Positions 48,422 through 59,434 of a stretch of DNA of 64,000 nt are shown one piece after another. The stretch's first letter is position 1. The number at the start of each line of letters is the position of its first letter. The notes below the pieces were generated by a model, which was not told where the DNA came from, ran no database searches, and saw only the letters and a list, made by a program, of their open reading frames with translations. The position numbers were made by a program, and so were the translations under genes. Origin of the DNA: Lathyrus oleraceus (Eukaryota; Streptophyta; Magnoliopsida; Fabales; Fabaceae); assembly GCF_024323335.1 (NCBI RefSeq), contig NC_066583.1:373121175-373185174 (forward strand), read 5' to 3'.

Positions 48422-49445
48422 CTCAGATGCTACCTTCGGACAGGTACATTTCTGAATGGTAGTCTAGTATACGACTACTCCCTTGCTCAGGTGCTACCTT
48501 CGGACAGGTACATTCCTGAATGGTAGTCTGGTATACGGCTACTCCCTTGCTCAGGTGCTACCTTCGGACAGGTACATTCCTGAATGGTAGTTTGGTATAC
48601 GGCTACTCCCTTGCTCAGGTGCTACCTTCGGACAGGTACGTTCCTGAATGGTAGTCTGGTATACGGCTACTCCCTTGCTCAGGTGCTACCTTCGGACAGG
48701 TACATTCCTGAATGGTAGTCTGGTATACGGCTACTCCCTTGCTCAGGTGCTACCTTCGGACAGGTACATTCCTGAATGGTAGTCTGGTATACGGCTACTC
48801 CCTTGCTCAGGTGCTACCTTCGGACAGGTACATTCCTGAATGGTAGTCTGGTATACGGCTACTCCCTTGCTCAGGTGCTACCTTCGGACAGGTACATTCC
48901 TGAATGGTAGTCTGGTATACGGCTACTCCCTTGCTCAGGTGCTACCTTCGGACAGGTACATCCCTGAATGGTAGTCTGGTATACGGCTACTCCCTTGCTC
49001 AGGTGCTACCTTCGGACAGGTACATCCCTGAATGGTAGTCTGGTATACGGCTACTCCCTTGCTCAGGTGCTACCTTCGGACAGGTACATTCCTGAATGGT
49101 AGTCTGGTATACGGCTACTCCCTTGCTCAGGTGCTACCTTCGGACAGGTACATTCCTGAATGGTAGTCTGGTATACGGCTACTCCCTTGCTCAGGTGCTA
49201 CCTTCGGACAGGTACATTCCTGAATGGTAGTCTGGTATACGGCTACTCCCTTGCTCAGGTGCTACCTTCGGACAGGTACATTCCTGAATGGTAGTCTGGT
49301 ATACGGCTACTCCCTTGCTCAGATGCTACCTTCGGACAGGTACATTCCTGAATGGTAGTCTGGTATACGGCTACCCCCTTACTCAGATGCTACCTTCGGA
49401 CAGGTACATTTCTGAATGGTAGTCTGGTATACGACTACTCCCTCT
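48422..49445 (+). repeat. 64-bp tandem array, 16 units, in the 3' tail of element D
   Basis: Units start every 64 bp from 48422 (48486, 48550, 48614 and so on to 49382), sixteen in all. The core is ctaccttcggacaggtacat followed by gaatggtagtctggtatacg. The inner units are almost identical; the first unit and the last two or three carry most of the changes, as expected when unequal exchange homogenizes the middle. There are no spacers, so it is not CRISPR-like. Confidence 0.95.
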
Positions 49446-49901
49446 TCAAGCAGATTCAGCCTAACGGACAGCTCATTCTGCAACTCAGAACCGATCTAGC
49501 GTACGATCCGTTCTGATCTTTCATCCCCATCAAAGTCATCCGCCTAACGAACAGCTCACTCTGATACTCAGATATGGTCCAGTGTATGATCCATTCTGAT
49601 CCCTTATCCCCAGCAGCATATAGCATACTCTGACTCCCCAGCGAAGTCAACAGCATGATGGATGATTCACTATACGGTCTAGTGTATGACCCGGTATGAC
49701 ATCCATGTCTTCAGACATTGTCTAACGTACGACACAATCTAGAAATCTCCTCATCAAACTACCTGGATGGCATCTTTAAGCCCATCTCCACCAAGACTAA
49801 TGGACAGGCGCAAATTTTTGGGGCATTCTAGTGTTCAATAATCTTTCACCTCCAGACCGCGAACGACACGTACCATTCTACTCTCTCGGTTCAAGAATAT
49901 T
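49446..49901 (+). other. End of the 3' tail of element D
   Basis: Noncoding. It repeats degenerate gatctagcgtacgatcc and ggtctagtgtatgac phrases, as upstream of the array. No gene is supported. Confidence 0.6.
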
Positions 49902-49914
49902 GAACAGGGGCAGC
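49902..49914 (+). other. Polypurine tract of element D
   Basis: gaacaggggcagc directly before the 3' LTR; nearly identical to that of element A. Confidence 0.85.
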
Positions 49915-51900
49915 TGTCATACCCCAAAATTTGCCCATTAATATTTCAAGACATTTTTCAAAGGCATTCCGAATCATTTTTATGACATTGATCTCAAAGG
50001 AACGAAGGCCCAGCTCACGAATGGCCCAATCCAGAAAATGGCCCAAACTGGCCTGTTCGCTACGCGTTCGCTACCAGCTCGCCTAGCGAAGCAAACGTTC
50101 GCTACCAGCTCGCCTAGCGAGGCTGACAGACAACAAAAATTTCGGGCTTCATTCTGAGCCCATTAGGTCATGAAAAAGGGCATTATAAATACCAGCACTT
50201 CAGTAATGAAAAGGAGGACGAAAAACAGAGGAAGACGGACGGAAACCCTGGCACGGAAACCCTAGAGGCTACTTTAGAGAGTTCCGAGTGAAGAAACCCT
50301 GAAGGCCGCTTCCCCGCCCCGAAGCTACCGCCGCCCAACTCAATCCGGCTCGCCAATTCAAGGTTGCAATTCGATTGCAAACAGGTTTGCATTACTATTA
50401 TCGTGTTATTTTCTTAATTTGCATGTGATACCGCTTTATGTTCTTAACTTGCATGTGATAATATAATTGAATTCATAAACATATTTGAGGTTTTGCATGT
50501 GAATTTAAGTGTGCCTGGATATTGTGAATGTTGAACCATATAATTATGTGTTGGATGCCATAAGCCATGCCGCAGGTTGAAGTCATATTGTTCTGAAATT
50601 CAAAACCCGCAGCCGCTCGCTAGCACATCGCTAAGCGAGCACGCAGCGAGTGTTCGCTAGACCTTCGCTAGGCGAAGCAGAGGCGAACAAGGGCAGCCGC
50701 CAATATTTTGTTTGTTATGTCTTATGCATATCTGGTCGATTCTATGTTAATTATACACTGTTTTCTTGCTGCTGTTTTTCTTTCACGGTGTAATCCTCGA
50801 TTGCACCCGGATTTGGTATGCTAACCCGTTTGCTGAATTTTGCCAAGGTTCACATGTCCCAGGAAAAGATTGCCGTTAGGTCTTCCACTTTATTTGTGGG
50901 ATACCCTTGTGGAGGCTCACCCTAAATTGCTTAATTAATTTTAATGTGTTAATTTTAATAATTAATTTTAATGTATTAATTTTAATGTATCATTTTTAAT
51001 GTATTGACTTTAATGTGGAGATTCATCATAATCACCTAATTAACTTTAAAATGCGGCCTTTAAATATGTGATCTTGGACCTCTCTTTTGCCTTATGATAT
51101 TACGGTATTACGGTCATGTCCCGCGAATGTGGGGATACCCTTAGCAATGGCCCTTCGATTAAATCATCATAAAATAAATCATAGTCCCTCGGATGTTGCC
51201 TTCGAAAATACAATTTTGTCCCTCGATGACCCTTCGGTGTAGCCTACGGTTAAATGATGATCGTCCCTTCGAATGCTAAGGTATCCTTACAACGGTTGCC
51301 TTCAATGACCTATCGATGACCCCACGATGACCCTTTAACATCCAAAGGGTAAAATTACTTACTTCTCAATAGTAAGGATAGTTTTACCCTCATAAGGATA
51401 GGAAATGCCCATAACGACCTCAGGAAGGTATAACTCTCAATTACTGGATCATAACCTAAAACATTTTCCACCCCTCACACTTTACACTTTACAAATCCTA
51501 GAAAATCACCACTTGGTATACATTCATACTAGAATCATTACCGAGTTATATTTTTCTAAACCATTTTCAAAATCAAATGAGATAAATACTTTGTATACAT
51601 TCATACGAGAATCATTACAAAGTTAAACTCTCTTTCAAACATTTTTAAGCAATTCACTGACACTTTTCAGACAAAAATATAAGTGATCCAGTAATTAAGA
51701 GCCCATGGATAACCATGGATACAAAGGGTGCTAACACCTTCCCTTTGTATAATGTACCTCCCGAACCCAAAATCTATTGAGGTCTTTCCTGTTCTTTTCC
51801 ACCTTTCCTTATTGGATAAAAGAAAAGTCGGTGGCGACTCTTGCTATCCGCGACATTGCGATAAAAAGCAAAACACCCCAAGTCAGTTCACCGTATGACA
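49915..51900 (+). mobile_element. 3' LTR of element D (1986 bp)
   Basis: It matches the combined 5' LTR pieces (2012 bp), with two instead of three 26-bp ttcgctacc...tagcgaa units. It ends ccgtatgaca and is followed by the duplication gtgtc. Confidence 0.95.
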
Positions 51901-53534
51901 GTGTCCACCTTTCCCCCATGTCCGTCGTGGTTAGGGATCAAACCCAATTGAGACTCGAATCATCGGTCTCACATCCCAATGCTTACTCATCAAAGCATAC
52001 CAAATAGAGATGTGCACCATCACAGAAAAAAAAATACACATTTTGAATACATGATCGATTCCACAAAACATTGGTTCCACGAACCATAACAAAATCCGTC
52101 AATCACAGGTGACTTCATTCACCACAATACATATATAATAACATGGCATGTTCCATACAATGCGTCTCATTCTCAATCATGGCAACAATTCATCCACGAC
52201 CTCCACAAAAGCGTCGTATGAATGAATACCGTAGTCTCGTATTATCTAGGTTGTACACCTAACTCATGACCTAATTTCAATCCTAGGTTAACTCACTAGT
52301 TTCATCATGTAATTTTCACCATTAACATGTATTTAACATAAGCATAGCATCACAATTGATTAATGGTTGGAATAATGCATTTAGAAACACTTAAGAAATG
52401 GATTTTGAAGTTTTTAACTTAATTCAATCGATTGGTTGGGGAAGCCCAATCGATTGGTTCCTCTCACATTTTTATTTTTCAAAGTTTGCTGAGGATCAAT
52501 CGATTGATCTTTAGTGTCAATTGATTAGCTCACTAAAATTTTTTCACTGTTTATATACCACAAGTTTGTGCAGTCGATTGTAATGTAGTGTCAATCGATT
52601 GGTCCTGCTAAATTTAAATTTTTTCTGCAAAACAAAGGGATGTCAATTGATTAATGACAGAGACCAATCAATTGGTCCACTCTCATTTTCACTTTTTCAC
52701 TTCTCAAAACACCATTTTCCCTGTTAAACCATTTCCAACCAAACCCACACTCCTTCTTCCAACACATACATCTCACTACATGCCCATATACACATGTTTA
52801 ACAAGAATTCCCATTTCATAACCACAAGGATTCCAAGGTCATAACACAACCACAACAAATCATGTAATCACAACAATCATGAAGAGCAATATCAAGCACA
52901 TGTTCATAAAACAACAACATCAAGAGAAATATTCATCACATAACATGGATTATTCATGATTATCTATGATTCTACAACCCTAATCTTCTAGAAACCTAGG
53001 GTTTCTAACTAGAACCCACCTCAAGAAATTGAAGAGGAGAAGTTGTTGAAGATGAGATGAGGATGAGGATGATGGTGTTGGTTCCAAGCTTTTGATCTTT
53101 CCAAGCTTCCCTTTTTCTTCTACTTCACCACTAGCTTGCTTTCTTTCCTACACTTGAGTTTTTCTCTTTCTTTCTATTCTTTCTGATACATAGAACAATG
53201 AGAATGACACATGGTAGGTAGTTGGTAAGAGATAATAATAAGTGGCCACCATTTTCCACAAGTAACATGTGGTTAGAAAAGGTTATAGGTAGTAACAAAT
53301 ATCTCAAGTGGCACTACACTTGTAATATTTGTTCTACCAGAGCTACTAACACGTTATCATTGTTACCAAAATGTCTCAATTAATAAAAGGTCAGTCCGAA
53401 TTAATATTAATTAAGTCAACCTAAACTCACTATTTACTCTATTTATCCCAAACGACAACTTTTAGAACACATAGGTACTCAATTGATCTCAATTAATAGG
53501 AATTTGGGTATTTAAGGAAATACAGGGTATTACA
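51901..53534 (-). mobile_element. LTR of element E, outer (start) segment
   Basis: On the minus strand it begins TGTAATACCCTGTATTTCC at 53534 and continues to the border of element D. Together with 32327-32371 and 30459-31029 it rebuilds one LTR of at least about 2.2 kb. It holds about eight caatcgattgg palindromes or variants (52425-52680). Right of 53534 the foldback array begins, so E inserted into that array. Confidence 0.8.
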
Positions 53535-55834
53535 CATTTATTAGTCATATGAAAAGACACACATGTTCTTTAAAGTAATTTTTTAATCTCAACCATTCAT
53601 ATTTAATCTAAGGGCTAATAATTATTCTTATCATTCTTATATTAAAAGAGGATTCTCTATATGGAGCATATCTAATGAAAATGTTACTTTTATATGAGAT
53701 TTATAAGAATAATCATTAGCCTTTAGTTTAAAAATAAATGGATGATATTAAAACGTATATATAAAGAACATGTATGTCTCTTTAATCATTTATTATTCAT
53801 ATTAAAGAGACACACATGTTCTTTAAATGAATTTTTTTAATCTCAAACATTTATTTTTTATCTAAAGGCTAATAATTATTCTTATTATTCTCATATAAAA
53901 ATAAGATTCTTATTATGGGGACTTATCTAATGAGAATGTTATTTTTATATGAGATTTATAAGAATAATTATTAGCCTTTCGTTTAAAAATAAATGGATGA
54001 TATTAAAAAGTATATATAAAGAACATGTATGTCTCTTTAATCATTTATTATTCATATTAAAGAGACAGATATGTTCTTTAAATGAATTTTTTAATCTCAA
54101 ACATTTATTTTAATCTAAATGATAATAATTATTCTTATCATTCTCATATAAACATAAGATTCTTATCATGGGGATTTCTCCAATGAGAATGTTATATTTA
54201 TATGAGATTTATAAGAATAATTATCAGCCTTTAGTTTAAAAATAAGTGGATGATATTAAAAAATATATATAAAGAACATGTGTGTCTCTTTAATCATTTA
54301 TTAGTCATATGAAAAAACACACATGTTCTTTAAATGAATTTTTAATCTCAACCATTTATATTTAATCTAAAGGCTAATAATTATTCTTATCATTCTCATA
54401 TTAAAAGAGAATTTTCATTATGGGGGTTTCTCTAATGAGAATGTTATATTTATATGAGATTTATAAGAATAGTTATAAGTCTTTGGTTTAAAAATAAATG
54501 GATGATATTAAAAAGTATATATAAAGAACATGTGTGTCTCTTTATCATTTATTAGATATATAAAAAGACACACATGTTCTTTAAATGAATTTTTTAATCT
54601 CAATCATTTATATTTAATTTAAAGGATAATAATTATTCTTATCATTCTCATATTAAAAGAGGATTCTCTATATGGGGACATATCTAATGAAAATGTTATT
54701 TTTATATGAGACTTATAAGAATAATTATTAGCCTTTAGTTTAAAAATAAATGGATGATATTAAAAAGTATATATAAAGAACATATATGTCTCTATAATCA
54801 TTTATTATTCATATTAAAGAGACACACATGTTCTTTAAATGGATTTTTTTAATCTCAACCATTTATTTTATAACTAAAGGCTAATAATTATTCTTATCAT
54901 CCTCATATGAAAATAAGATTCTCATTATGGGGCTTCTCTAGTGAGAATGTTATACTTATATGATATTTATAAGAATAACTATTAGCCTTTAGTTTAAAAA
55001 TAAATGGATGATATTAAAAAGTATATATAAAGAACATGTGTGTCTCTTTAATCATTTATTAGTCATATGAAAAGACACACATATTCTTTAAATGATTTTT
55101 TTTAATCTCAAATATTTATTTTTAATCTAAAGGCTAATAATTATTCTTATCATTCTCATAAAAAAAATAAGATTCTCATTATGGGAACTTATCTAATGAG
55201 AATGTTATATTTATATGAGATTTGTAAGAGTAATTATTAGCCTTTAGTTTAAAAATAAATGGATAATACTAAAAAGTATATATAAAGATCATGTGTGTCT
55301 CTCTAATCATTTATTAGTAATCTGAAAATCACACATGTTCTTTAAAGTAACTTTTAAATCTCAACCATTTATATTTAATCTAAAGGCTAATAATTATTCT
55401 TATCATTGTCATATTAAAAGAGGATTCTCTATATGGGACATATCTAATGAAAATGTTACTTTTATATGAGATATATAAGAATAATTATTAGCCTTTAGTT
55501 TAAAAATAAATTGATGATATTAAAAAGTATATATAAAGAACATGCATGTCTCTTTAATCATTTATTATTCATATTAAAGAGACATATATGTTCTTTAAAT
55601 GAATTTTTTAATCTCAAACATTTATTTTTAATCTAAAGGCGAATAATTATTTTTATCATTCTCATATAAAAATAAGATTCTTATTATGGGGGCTTCTCCA
55701 ATGAGAATGTTATATTTATATGAGATTTATAAGAATAACTATTAGCCTTTAGTTTAAAAATAAATGGATGATATTAAAAAGTATATATAAAGAACATGTG
55801 TGTCTCTTTAATCATTTATTAGTCATATGAAAAT
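53535..55834. repeat. Array of nine roughly 254-bp foldback units
   Basis: The phrase catttatta recurs at about 53535, 53787, 54042, 54295, 54546, 54799, 55053, 55308, 55559 and 55813, giving spacings of 251-255 bp. Each unit is an imperfect inverted repeat. One arm runs acacacatgttcttt through ctaaaggctaataattattc; the other runs its complement back to aaagaacatgtgtgt. The centre has a smaller inverted pair (attctcattat / taatgagaat). Junctions are also palindromic (gtgtctctttaat / attaaagagacac). It looks like a MITE multiplied head to tail; no coding sequence. Confidence 0.9.
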
Positions 55835-56679
55835 CAGAGCTCCGTAGTTCATGGTAGAAAACTACTAATTTGTTGGTTGTTTTTAGGGAACAATGTTATA
55901 ATCGTATCTTGGAAGTGCTTGATGTTAGCTGATTTTGATCCTCTTTTAGATGCTTTAAGATTTTAGTCTGACTGTTAAGGAACGAATTATAACAATTCTT
56001 TTATGAAAAATATTGTTGTTGTTTGATTAAGGAGTTGGAAAAAAGGTTTGTGAATGAATTGGAAAAGATTTGTGAAACGGTGAAGGTGTTGTGAAGAACG
56101 GTGAAAGTATTGTTTGGACCAAGAGTGTATTGTTTAAACCCATAGGATGGTGTATATGAACCAAAGAGTATGGCGTTTAATCAATAGATGGTGATTAGTC
56201 AATGCAGAGTTGTATGATTTTTCCTAGATCCGACATTAAGACCTATAAAGAGAGGGGGGGGGTCTTCCTAAGCTTGAGTCTCACAAGACAAAGATGCAAG
56301 AGAATGAGGAGTTTTCCTAAGCCTGAGTCTCACAAGGCAAACATGCATGAAGGGGGTTTGCCTAAGCCTGAGTCTCACAAGGCAAGCATGCATGAAATGG
56401 TATGTTTAAGCCTGAGTCTCACAAGGCAAGCATGCATGAAATGGTATGTTTAAGCCTGAGTCTCACAAGATAAATATGCATCATAAAGGGTTTAACTAAT
56501 CCTGGATCTCATAAGGTAAACATAAAAGAAAAGGGGGTATGCCTAAGCCTGAGTCTCACAAGGCATACATGCATGAGAATTAGGGGTTCTCCTAAGCTTG
56601 AGTCTCACAAGGCGAACATGCATGAAAGGGGTTTTAACCATGATATGGTGATTAACCTATGAAGGAGGTGATTAACCTT
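55835..56679 (-). mobile_element. Decayed LTR fragment, possibly Tat/Ogre type
   Basis: Its first 50 bp (tcagagctccgtagttcatgg, then tagaaaac and ttggttg) match the conserved box of LTR C at 27819-27870 in the same orientation. Likeness fades further on. It contains the minisatellite at 56269-56640. No gene is supported. Confidence 0.5.
56269..56640 (+). repeat. 45-49 bp minisatellite, eight copies
   Basis: Eight copies of aagcctgagtctcacaaggc followed by aaacatgcatgaa and a variable G-rich end. Two neighbouring copies near 56360-56450 are identical. The overlapping frame with repeated PESHKA is an artefact of the repeat. Confidence 0.9.
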
Positions 56680-59434
56680 TGTTCATCTAGGGGACCATTA
56701 AAAAAATGTTGATTTTACATCTAAGTGAAATGTCGACCAGTCTTGTTTGCATGCCAAGGCTACCACCAATCAGATAGTGTCCAATATTGCTACTGATGCA
56801 TATACTTCAGAGTAGTCGAGTCTTTCTATATGAAAATATCATATAGCTACTAATATTTCCTTGTGTCTTACAATTTACCCATCAGGATTAGCTTCAGCTT
56901 TAACACCCACTTTACTTCGATATCTTTTATGTGTATCGGCAGTTCGACTAGCTCCCATGTATTGTTTCTTTCGATTGCTTATAACTATTCGGCTATAATT
57001 GCCTTCCATTGTTTATACTTTAAGGCCTCTCTATACACCATATCTCATCAAAGGATTGGTAATTGCATCACCAGAACTCCAATCCCAGGCAGAGTTCTCA
57101 TCAATCACAATATCTCGATTCATTATGATCTTCTTATTGATTGGATTGAATAACATGTATGCTCCAGTTTGGTGATATCCTACCAGAATCATATGTTCAC
57201 TATTATCATCAAGTTTCCTTCTTCTTGCATCAGGAACATGCTTGTAGAAAATAGAGCGAAACACCTTCAGATGACTCACTGATGGTCGTTTTCCACTTCA
57301 CACTTCTTTAGAAACCTTATTCTTCAACTTCTTAGTAGGGAACCTGTTCAGAATATAAACAGCAGTTGTGACCATGGTTGTCAAGATCGCGCTCTAACTC
57401 CCAAAAGCGTACGATCTTACGCTCCCAAAAGGAGCACCGCTCTAATTGGCAAAAAGATCGTGAAAAAGGAAGGAGCGCTGAAAGCACATAGGAAGATCGT
57501 GAAAGCGTGGGATCGTAAGATCCCAACTATTTATTTTAGGGTCTGTTTTGGAAGCTTTTGACCCATTCCGGATCTGTTTTGACCCGACCCAAAAACTCAC
57601 TCATTTAACCCTAACGGCAACGCTCTTTTTTTAGGGTTTTGGGACTTGAAATATTTTAAATACACTTTTTGTGAATAGAAAAACAATTATCGTGAAAGTT
57701 GTCCAGCCTCCAAAACCATTGGAACTCAAATACCTCTTCATCTAATTATTCTATAGCGATTAATCATATGATGATTGAGTTTCTTCTCTTCATCTATTTC
57801 CTCATACGATGATTAAGTTAATGAGAATTTTATGTTACGATCCGAGATTTATGCTTTCTTTAATTTTGTCTATATGTTGGGATCTTACTATCCGAGTTAC
57901 GATCCCACGATTTACGCTTTTTCCATACCCTAACAATCTTTATCGAGATCCCGATTTTGACAACCATGATGGTGACAACTTCACCCCATAAGGACTTTGG
58001 AAAGTTCTTCTACTTAAACATGCATATCTCCATATCCAATATGGTCATGTTTTTTGTTTCTTCTATTTCATTATGTTGAGGTGTGTAAGGAGAAGTTACC
58101 TCATGATCGATATCATATTCTACGCATAACTCTTCAAACATTTTGGGCGTGTATTTTACACCTTCATCTGTTGCAAAACTTTAATCTTCTTCTCACTATG
58201 GTTTTTTAAAAGCATTTTGAATCTCTTAAAGATTGAAAATACTTTGTCTTTATGTTTGATCACATATATCCAAAGTTTTCAAGTGTACTTATCGACAAAT
58301 GAGACAAAATACATGTTTCCGCCAATGGTATGATCTTCAAATGGACCACATACATTTGAATGTACTACTTCTATTTTACAAGAGGACCTCATTGGCATAT
58401 TCGAAACGAAAGACTTTCTGGATTGCTTCCCTATTAAGAAACCTTCATAGAATTTGTCGGGCATCTCAAGACTTGGTATACCAATTACCATATCTTGAGT
58501 AATCAATTAATTGAGTGACCTAAAATGCAAGTGACCAAACCTCAAATTCCACAACCAACTATTCTTGTGGTCGACAACTATTTTGAGGCATTGTACCTCA
58601 TTCGAAATGAACATGGTCTTAAGTGTCATATTCTTCGACATAATAGATTTTAAGACCAAACTATTCTAGGTGTGGAACATTTCCAAGGCTCCATCTTTCA
58701 TAACCACTGAGAAACCTTTTTCGACCAATTGTCCAACACTTAGCAGGTTGCACTTCATTCCACGTACATAGAGTACATCTTTGATCATAGATTTTGCTCA
58801 TTTTCTCCTTCGAATAACAATGTCGTTAGTACCTTCTGTTTGCAACGAGATATGATCAATAAGTTTGACCTTGCTCTTCTTCGACTCCTCGAAATCTGTT
58901 AACCACGCTTTTCTACCTATCATGTGATTCGAGCAATATCTGCCAAGAAAACAAATTTTTGTGTCGACATGCTCATCTGCAACTATAGCCATAATCACCA
59001 TGTCTTTGGAATCATCTGAATCTTGGCGTGCATGGTTTGCTCCTTCATTATTTTATTTCTTGTACCAACAATTCTTGTCCAAGTGACCCCATTTTTCATA
59101 GTGATAGCACTGCACACCTTTTTCTCTTCTTTGTCTTTATGATAGGTGTTTCCTTCTCCTCTTTTGGAGGATTCAGAAGCCCTATCACCGACCTTATGTT
59201 TTTTAAGGTTCGACCAAGACTTCTTGCTCTAAGTCTTATCTCATTTTCCTTTAAACTTGTTGGAACCACCACATTTCTTCCATGTTTGAGCCTGTAGTGC
59301 TTGTATCAAATCTTGAATACCTTTCCTTTCAGTAATCCTCATCTCATGTGCCTCCAACAAACCAACCAAATCATCCAATTTTAATATTTTAATATTGAGA
59401 GATTCATGAACAGCAACGATAATATGATCAAAGT
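56680..59434 (-). pseudogene. Element F: broken Ty1/copia gag-integrase-RT remnant
   Basis: Minus-strand order: partial gag from 59434 (IIVAVHESLN; LIQALQAQTWKKC), altered protease (GRYCSNHMIG near 58925), GAG-pre-integrase (WNLRFGHLHFRSLN), integrase (VVHSNVCGPFEDHTIGGN), late integrase (VFRSIFYKHVPDARRRKLDD, 57279 on) and the start of RT (WSTFHLDVKSTFF) ending near 56680. Stops and frameshifts are frequent. Both ends are missing. A 599-bp element (57373-57971) interrupts integrase. Confidence 0.8.
57373..57971. mobile_element. 599-bp terminal-inverted-repeat element inside copia F
   Basis: The left end catggttgtcaagatcg is inverted at the right end (cgattttgacaaccatgatg). GTGAC is duplicated on both sides (57368-57372, 57972-57976), and removing the insert with one copy restores the coding order expected for copia integrase (gttgtcac-aactgct). 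Inner inverted pairs such as gggatcgtaagatccca and its partner near 57880-57910 add foldback character. No transposase frame. The 5-bp duplication does not clearly assign a superfamily. Confidence 0.8.

Larger units (their letters stand above)
32372..51900 (+). mobile_element. Element D: non-autonomous Tat/Ogre-type Ty3 element
   Basis: It is flanked by the perfect 5-bp duplication gtgtc (32367-32371 and 51901-51905). The order is 5' LTR (32372-33597 and 42481-43266, split by element H), primer site, gag, remnants of RT, RNase H and integrase, long 3' tail with a 64-bp tandem array, polypurine tract, 3' LTR (49915-51900). Without H it is about 10.65 kb. No ORF1 is present. The two LTRs differ at about nine single positions, all transitions, plus one 26-bp repeat unit, so the insertion is fairly recent although the element cannot code for its own enzymes. 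Confidence 0.92.

Noticed and set aside
48422..49445. CRISPR-like regular array
   Set aside because: Units are joined without unique spacers, the locus is in a plant retrotransposon tail, and no cas-like gene is present.
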